64,000 bases of DNA from Ctenosaura bakeri. Its lineage: Eukaryota > Chordata > Lepidosauria > Squamata > Iguanidae. Positions 58,640-64,000 of this stretch are shown piece by piece. Location: NCBI GenBank assembly GCA_948474755.1, contig CAOLHI010000150.1, positions 1,612,001-1,676,000 on the forward strand, given 5' to 3'. The translations under genes and the position numbers were made by a program. Position 1 is the stretch's first letter; each line of letters begins with the position of its first letter. Below the pieces are notes generated by a model that did no database searches, was not told the DNA's origin, and was given only the letters and a program-made list of their open reading frames with translations.

Positions 58640-59462
58640 TTATAAACCAAAACTAGTACTGACAGAGGTGAACAACATAGCAATCAGAAGAACTGAAGAT
58701 TATTTTAAGTGGCAATTTGGACAGGAAATAAGTAATAGACTCAGTATTTCTAAGATTTAAATAATTGAAAGGATTATATGGAACCTATATTTCAGAAAAG
58801 GGGAAACTAACATTGTACTTGACACGGGAACTCAAATAGAAAGTGTTTTACAGCACATCATAAAACATGTCATACAAATGGCCACTAAGAAAAATGTTCA
58901 CAACAGGGTTGGATGAGACTAAACTTGTGCTTATAAAAACTCAAGTCTCAAGTTTTAAGATCTCTTATCAGATTTTAGATCTGCACAAACGTGAGGCAGA
59001 GAGTAATATGAGTTTAGAACAGAAGTTTGAATAGAAACTGGACTTGTTAAAATTACATATTACAGGACAAATACATCATTTTAAAGAGCTTGCTGAAAAA
59101 AAGAGATCATGGCTTTGCTTCAGAATCTCACAGTCACTGAACATGAACAGGAGATCACTGATAACTTGATGAGAACTGCTACTTTATGGCAGGATTTGGA
59201 AAAGGTGCAGGGCAGAATTATGATGATCAATTTAAAATCAAAGGAAATACAAATTAGACTCAAGGTTGTGTCAAAAGAGATGATTGGTTTAAAACAGGCA
59301 ATTTTAAAAGCTATGGCAGAGCTTCCAATCAGCATTCCTGAATGGCTAAATAAGGAGATTGAAGCAATATAGAGACAAAAGTCTGCTTATGCTCAGAGAA
59401 AAAAAACTTCCAAGAGGTGTGATAATTTGCTTCATAGTTTGGTGTTTTCAGTTCAGGAAACA
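58640..59462 (+). pseudogene. L1 LINE ORF1 remnant
   Basis: L1 ORF1 protein is a coiled-coil RNA-binding chaperone. Forward translation at 59109-59372 gives a heptad-like helical stretch (VTEHEQEITDNLMRTATLW, LEKVQGRIMMINLKSKEI), then a shift into the RNA-binding region: AELPISIPEWLNKEIEAI, then SAYAQRKKLPRGVIICFIV. The pairing of KEIE.I..V.S.YA..KKLPR.VI..F is characteristic of vertebrate L1 ORF1. Stops at 59370 and around 59030 break the frame. The upstream half from about 58640 is more decayed, and no ORF2 follows. Confidence 0.75.
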
Positions 59463-59752
59463 TTGCAGTGTTAGCTATGTGGCCCATAAAAGAAAACAAA
59501 ACTCCAAGAGCCTCCAAAATCCTTCCTGTAGTAATACCATTGCATTTGTAAAGGAAATAAAGTTGAGGTATGGAGATATGTTGGGGTATGGAGATAACGT
59601 TAGAAAACACCAGTGTCCTATAGAGCATGATGATCCCAGTATTCACTACATTAAAAGTTCATACTCAGTAAGATTTCTCCATGTGGTAATCTGTACCTGA
59701 TGGACTCACCCTGTTGTCATAGATAGATAACCACCCATCCAATAGTGTGGTG

Positions 59753-59785
<33 letters not shown>

Positions 59786-59881
59786 GTTTATATAACACCA
59801 TTGATGCACATGGTATTTTACAAGTAAAACAAACATATATACATACAACCAAAAAACAAAACAAAAAAACAACCCAGCCAG
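59463..59881. other. Unassigned sequence with a (GAT)n run
   Basis: A trinucleotide GAT repeat of about ten units lies at 59752-59783, followed by an A/C-rich stretch. No gene. Confidence 0.5.
59752..59783. repeat. (GAT)n microsatellite
   Basis: About ten GAT units; it gives poly-Met or poly-Ser frames that are not genes. Confidence 0.95.
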
Positions 59882-60755
59882 TGTTACCCTGTATGTTGGG
59901 GGTCCCGGGAGGGGTGCCCAAATTACCAAATAAAAACAGTTGGGGGAATTTAACTCGAGCACTCTCTTGGCTAAACGAGAGGCAGAGTAACTTTAGCAGG
60001 GATCTTTAACCCAATGTCTACTGCTTCAGGTCAGAGAGTAGGCAAGCAAGTTTAAAAGTGACCAAAAATAACAGTTTTACTGAAAGATAAACAGCAAATA
60101 AAACAACACACACACTAGCTAACTCAGAAGCAGAAATAGAGAGCTTGGGAATGGGTAATATGACACCTGGTCTCGTAGTCCTGGAGACAGACGGGGTTCC
60201 AAGAAGGGAGGCAGGCTCAATTGTGGAGAACTGAGGGGAAAACTTCACTGGACAGAGCAGCAGCAAGGCGGGATGGAAGTCCAGGGTCATGCAAGGAAGT
60301 CCCAAAAGTGGGGACCTTTTATAGAATGGATTTTACCTACAGGCTATGTTATGCTTGGTGAGAACAAAGGAAATTCGGAGTTGGACAAAGGAGTTGGAAA
60401 AGGTCAGATTTTGCATGATTAGTTTAGCTCTTAATGACAATAGCGTGGCCAGTACGCTGATGACCCCACATAAAGAAATGGCTTGGCTCTTGGCCGTGCG
60501 GCTTTGTGTGTCTATGCGCCGAGCAAAGCCGGTTTGCAGGGAGGTTTTTCCCTAAAGCAATGGAGAGGCTTAAGTTGCCTGCCTAAATGGGGTTCGGGAA
60601 TGTATAACCATTAACGGTCGCACCCTTATGTGCTTGTCCAGGGGACCTCTGCAAACATGTGGAGTAGGGTGGCGGAGAAAGGTCAGGGAAAGACCAAATT
60701 TGATATCAAAAGGATATCTAGTGCTCGCACCAGACATATCATAACCGTGATAACA
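59882..60755 (-). mobile_element. LTR-like repeat 3, reverse strand
   Basis: It starts TGTTACCCTGTATGTTGG, as repeats 1 and 2 do. The reverse strand has a clear TATA box (CTATAAAAGGTCCCC at about 60312-60325) and a possible polyadenylation signal region TTTTATTTGCTGTTTATC. It ends GTGATAACA, giving the TG...CA form. It retains more CpG than repeats 1 and 2 and so is probably younger. No internal retroviral genes are adjacent; a solo LTR is likely. Confidence 0.6.
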
Positions 60756-61389
60756 TCAGCCCTGCCAAAGGCCTATAATCCAAAACAGCCACTCTCAGCC
60801 TTTGGTCCTCCAGCTGTTCTGGGCTTTAAGTCTCAGAAACCTCCACTGACCTGGCCAGTGATAATGGTTTCCAGGAGCAAAAGTTGAAAACAGGTAGAAT
60901 ATATAAGGTTGAGAATGGCGATCTAAAATATATACACATGTACACACTATATAAGTAAAGCAAAGGAACAAATGCATATCATCAAAATTAGCAAGAACAT
61001 AAAACAGTATTAAAGTAAAACTGCAAAAACACTGGAAAATAAGAAAGTTTTCAATTAGGATTTCAAAGATTCCAAGGACATCAGTGCTATATTTCCAGGA
61101 AACCAATAATCAAAGCTTACTCTTAATTTAGTGAGTAATAGCCATATTGCCACCTGTTTATATGTATGGAAATACACACACAAGAGGAGAGAGAGAGAGA
61201 GAGAGAAAGATTAATCAAAGTGAGGATTGCAGTCAAGAAACCATAAGAAGAATAGGGCTTAGAAGGTCACCTAGAATCAGAACCTGAAGTGTAAAGGCAT
61301 ATCATTGAATACAAAAGTTAGGATTGTCTATGTGACTATATTTCCAATTTCTACATATGTTTGTGAAAGCGGGGCAATGAAGATAGCTG
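60756..61389. other. Unassigned sequence with half a MITE
   Basis: At 60786-60850 the words TTTGGTCCTCCAGCTGTTCT and AGTGATAATGGTTTCCAGGA suggest half of a CCAGATGTTG-type MITE. A (GA)n run lies at 61187-61206. Confidence 0.4.
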
Positions 61390-61745
61390 ACAGGAAGTAA
61401 ATCAACTCATTTGAAATGTGGTGCTGGAGAAGAGCTCTAGGGATACCCTGAACTGCTAAAAGGAAAAATGAGTGGATCCCAGAGCAAATCAAGCCTGAAC
61501 TCTCCCTAGAACAAGATGACCCAATGAAGACTGTTGTACATTGGACGTATCTTGAGAAGACATAACTTTAAGAGAGAACAATGCTTGGTTGTCAGGATTG
61601 ACAATCAAGATCCCATTAGAGGTGGATAGACTCAATCAAGAAAGCCATAGCCCTGAGCCTGCAAAACCTATTGATGACAGGGTGACTTGAAGGTCATACA
61701 GGTGCCATAAGTCAAAGTCAATTTAATGGCAATTAACAACAAGTA
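61390..61745 (+). pseudogene. BovB/RTE LINE 3' end
   Basis: Forward translation shows WCWRRALGIP, then EQIKPELSLEQDDPMKTVVH after a shift, then QCLVVRIDNQDPI, the C-terminal tail of RTE-type ORF2. The 3' UTR follows: AGCCATAGCCCTGAGCCTGC, GGGTGACTTGAAGGTCATAC, GTGCCATAAGTCAAAGTCAA, TTTAATGGCAATTAACAACA. The closing AATTAACAACAA is the usual BovB end. It is unrelated in orientation to the reverse-strand BovB at 6.8-9.5 kb. Confidence 0.8.
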
Positions 61746-62187
61746 GAAAGCTGCATCAAGCTACAAAGTGTTCTGATGAAAATTGCTGTAGGTGCAGCAT
61801 GTCAAAAAGTGCCAGAAATTGATACATTTATCTCTTTGTATTTCATATTTTTGAACAAGCAATTTTTTCACATTTTGGTAAAACTACTGACACACTTTGT
61901 AGTCTGATTAAAACTACTGATGTACTTTACTCAGGCTTCTAGAGGAAGGCAGTCCTTTCATCCTTCAAGTGAAGTTCTTAGCTATGGCAGTAAGAACTTG
62001 GAGATGGGGACGGGAGAAGGTGGGGAGAGGTAGAAAGGGAGAAGTAGGAGGAAGATGAATGTAGCTAGAAATTGTGAGGGCAGAAGGAGAAAGAGGATGA
62101 AAGATAGAAGAAAAAAGATAGGGTAAGAGGGAGAAGACAGTCACAGACAAAAAAACTAAGAGGAAAGAACTAGGGAGACAAAATATA
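61746..62187. other. Unassigned purine-rich sequence
   Basis: A GA-rich stretch runs from about 61995 to 62175. No gene is visible. Confidence 0.5.
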
Positions 62188-63836
62188 CCGTATTTTCCAG
62201 CGTATAAGACGACCCCCAACTTTTCCAGTTAAAATATAGAGTTTGGGATATACTCGCCGTATAAGACTACCCCTCTTCCAATGCACACCAAATAAAAATT
62301 TAAAAAACATCAGATTTGATTTCAGTATGGTAATTTTAATTCAAATGCTAATGACATGCAGGTACTTAGCAGGAAAACTGTCACTTATAAATATAAGGCT
62401 GTTTGTCATCAAACATGATGGGGTTTTGACTGGGCTGGTTGTTGTATACAAAGTCTGCTTGGATTGGTCAGCTCTCCCTGCCTGCCCAGTCCTCCTTGTC
62501 TCCAAACTCGCCTCTTACACCCGTCTGGCCCACCCTTGTACCCTATTTACTTTACCTCCTTCTCTGCCTCTCAGATCTCGCACATGTGAAGGAGGTAAAG
62601 TAATAGGATAGAGGGGCAGGCCAGATGGGAGAAAGATGTGTGTTTTTCTGGGCACAGCTCTCAGCCCGCAGAGAATTACATTAGCCTATTAGGTATTGTG
62701 TGGTGAATTCCTTTCTTTTGCATATTTTTGTTTGTCCCAGTCAATTGGATTGGGTGTCCATGAGTTTAACTCTCAGTGCTCTATCATTCCTAATATCTTT
62801 GTGCTAAATTATGTCCTTACCCATTTTGCCTTGTTGGGATAATGCTTCAGCCCTTTGGCTGTTCTGACCTCCCTTTTCTGCATCTTTTCTGCCTTTGTAA
62901 TACCTCTTTTGTTATTCTTGATTTGTTTTTACTCTTGTTTTCTTTTACAAGATTACAGTATTTTTGTTTGAATTTTGCTTTGTAAGCCACTTTGGCTTAT
63001 TTGTTGTGAGAAGCAGGGGAGTAAAAATGTTAAACTTGCCAACTAGAATTATACACAGCATTTCAAATGTAGCCATACCATATGTATGAGGAAATTCTTC
63101 TTGTGATGTACAGTATTTTTGCAATAGCAATCTTCATTCCCTGTCAATAAAACTCATTAGAAGAGAGACAATCTGCAGCTTTATGTGATGAGTCAGTTTT
63201 TAATGGGCAGAGAACTCCCATATAATTACAGTAGGGTGTTTTGAGGTTTGTCAAAAGATTTCTGGTCAAAAAAAGAAGATGCGTTACTGGTCAGAGAAGG
63301 GACTAGAGTCTTCCATGTCCATGGGCATACTGAATTAATGCAATGTATAAAATGCCTCATAAAATTGATTGTAGCAGTTAGAGTATCATGAAAGTATTTC
63401 CTAAGAAGACCTAATAGCCAATTTAAGACTGTGGTGTTTTTTTTTAAAAAGAATGTTGTCTGCGTCATACTAATTTGGAGTTCTGGTGGAGGTGCAAATG
63501 AGACAATTAGCTGTGAAATATGTTTCTACTGGGCTTGGTTTTTCCTGGAAAAATATCTCTGCTGAGTTTGGAGCAAGCACCTGCCCCTTTCCCCGGGCTG
63601 GTGGGAAACTTGGCGGCAGTGGCACTTCTTCCCGGGCGGGGTGGGGGGTGAAGCTCCGCGGGCCAGCAGGAACTTCGGTGGCAGTGGCACTTGTCCCCGG
63701 GCGGGGGGAAGCTCTGCGGGTGGGCGGGAAAGGCGGCAATGGCGCCTCCCTGCCACACCTGGCGTATAAGACGACCCCCAACTTTTGCAAAGTTTTTTGG
63801 GGGTTAAAAGGTTGTCTTATACGCCAGAAAATACGG
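62188..63836. mobile_element. TA-flanked DNA transposon, non-autonomous, CCGTATTTTC ends
   Basis: The left end CCGTATTTTCCAGCGTATAA (continuing GACGACC) and the reverse complement of the right end, CCGTATTTTCTGGCGTATAA (continuing GACAACC), agree at 24 of 27 positions. TA flanks both ends. Subterminal GTATAAGAC copies recur at 62209, 62260, 63763 and, inverted, 63813, so the right 75 bases form a hairpin by themselves. TA duplication and such ends fit a Tc1/mariner-like class. The 1.65-kb interior has no recognisable transposase; it includes a GC-rich repeat pair with CCCGGGCGGGG (around 63630 and 63697) and some LINE-tail-like sequence (TTTGTAAGCCACTTTGG near 62979). Confidence 0.78.
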
Positions 63837-64000
63837 TACATGCTAAAAGTTGGGGGAAAGAAAGAAGGCATTTAGCCAGGATTTGTGGGGGAATGAAGTG
63901 AAAGGTTGTGTGTTATGTGAGGGAGGGAGGTGGGTTTTTTTTTTTAAAAAAAAATGATTAAGTGCCTAAACAGAGCTGAGCATAATGATATCTGTGTCAG

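Noticed and set aside
63470..63875. Frames of 133 and 129 residues near the window end
   Set aside because: They overlap the right end of the TA-flanked transposon, including its terminal repeat, and arise from its GC-rich interior.

Overview
The window looks like non-coding DNA from a squamate reptile, most likely an iguanian-type lizard. I see no host gene, no splice-flanked exon, no rRNA and no functional tRNA gene. The assignment rests on the repeats: a Sauria-type tRNA SINE, BovB/RTE LINE remnants on both strands, CR1 LINEs with the typical ATTCTATG-type 3' tail, L2 and L1 remnants, tRNA- and 5S-derived SINEs, and palindromic MITEs. The background is AT-rich, and the only strongly GC-rich patches lie inside mobile elements. 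Boundaries of old elements are approximate because they were read by eye.

Layout. 0-10 kb: a CR1 tail, a GGCC-terminated MITE, an LTR-like block, an L2 remnant split by a Sauria SINE, and a reverse-strand BovB pseudogene that carries three later insertions. 10-18 kb: mostly unassigned AT-rich sequence with short MITEs, an L2 tail and two tRNA-SINE pieces. 18-21.9 kb: one long CR1 copy with recognisable ORF1 (SGNH esterase) and ORF2 (endonuclease and reverse transcriptase), all broken. 22-45 kb: mostly unassigned, with many GGCC-terminated MITEs, one of them inserted inside another, and an L1 ORF2 fragment. 45-53 kb: unassigned apart from one long palindrome. 53-61 kb: a cluster of reverse-strand LTR-like repeats, a 5S-type SINE and an L1 ORF1 fragment. 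61-64 kb: a BovB 3' end and a 1.65 kb TA-flanked DNA transposon.

The strongest theme is a superfamily of non-autonomous DNA transposons with terminal repeats like GGCCCTTTTCGCAC, next to 3-bp target duplications (TAG, TTA, ATA, TGA, TTT, TAA). Nine copies of about 420-600 bp and several 190-200 bp copies share the GGCC-N-TTT terminal signature, so one PIF/Harbinger-like transposase may have moved them all (inference). The most unusual single observation is a 136-bp sequence present twice in inverted orientation, 2.5 kb apart, with no difference between copies; one copy interrupts the BovB reverse transcriptase reading frame. I did not find evidence of a new functional system.
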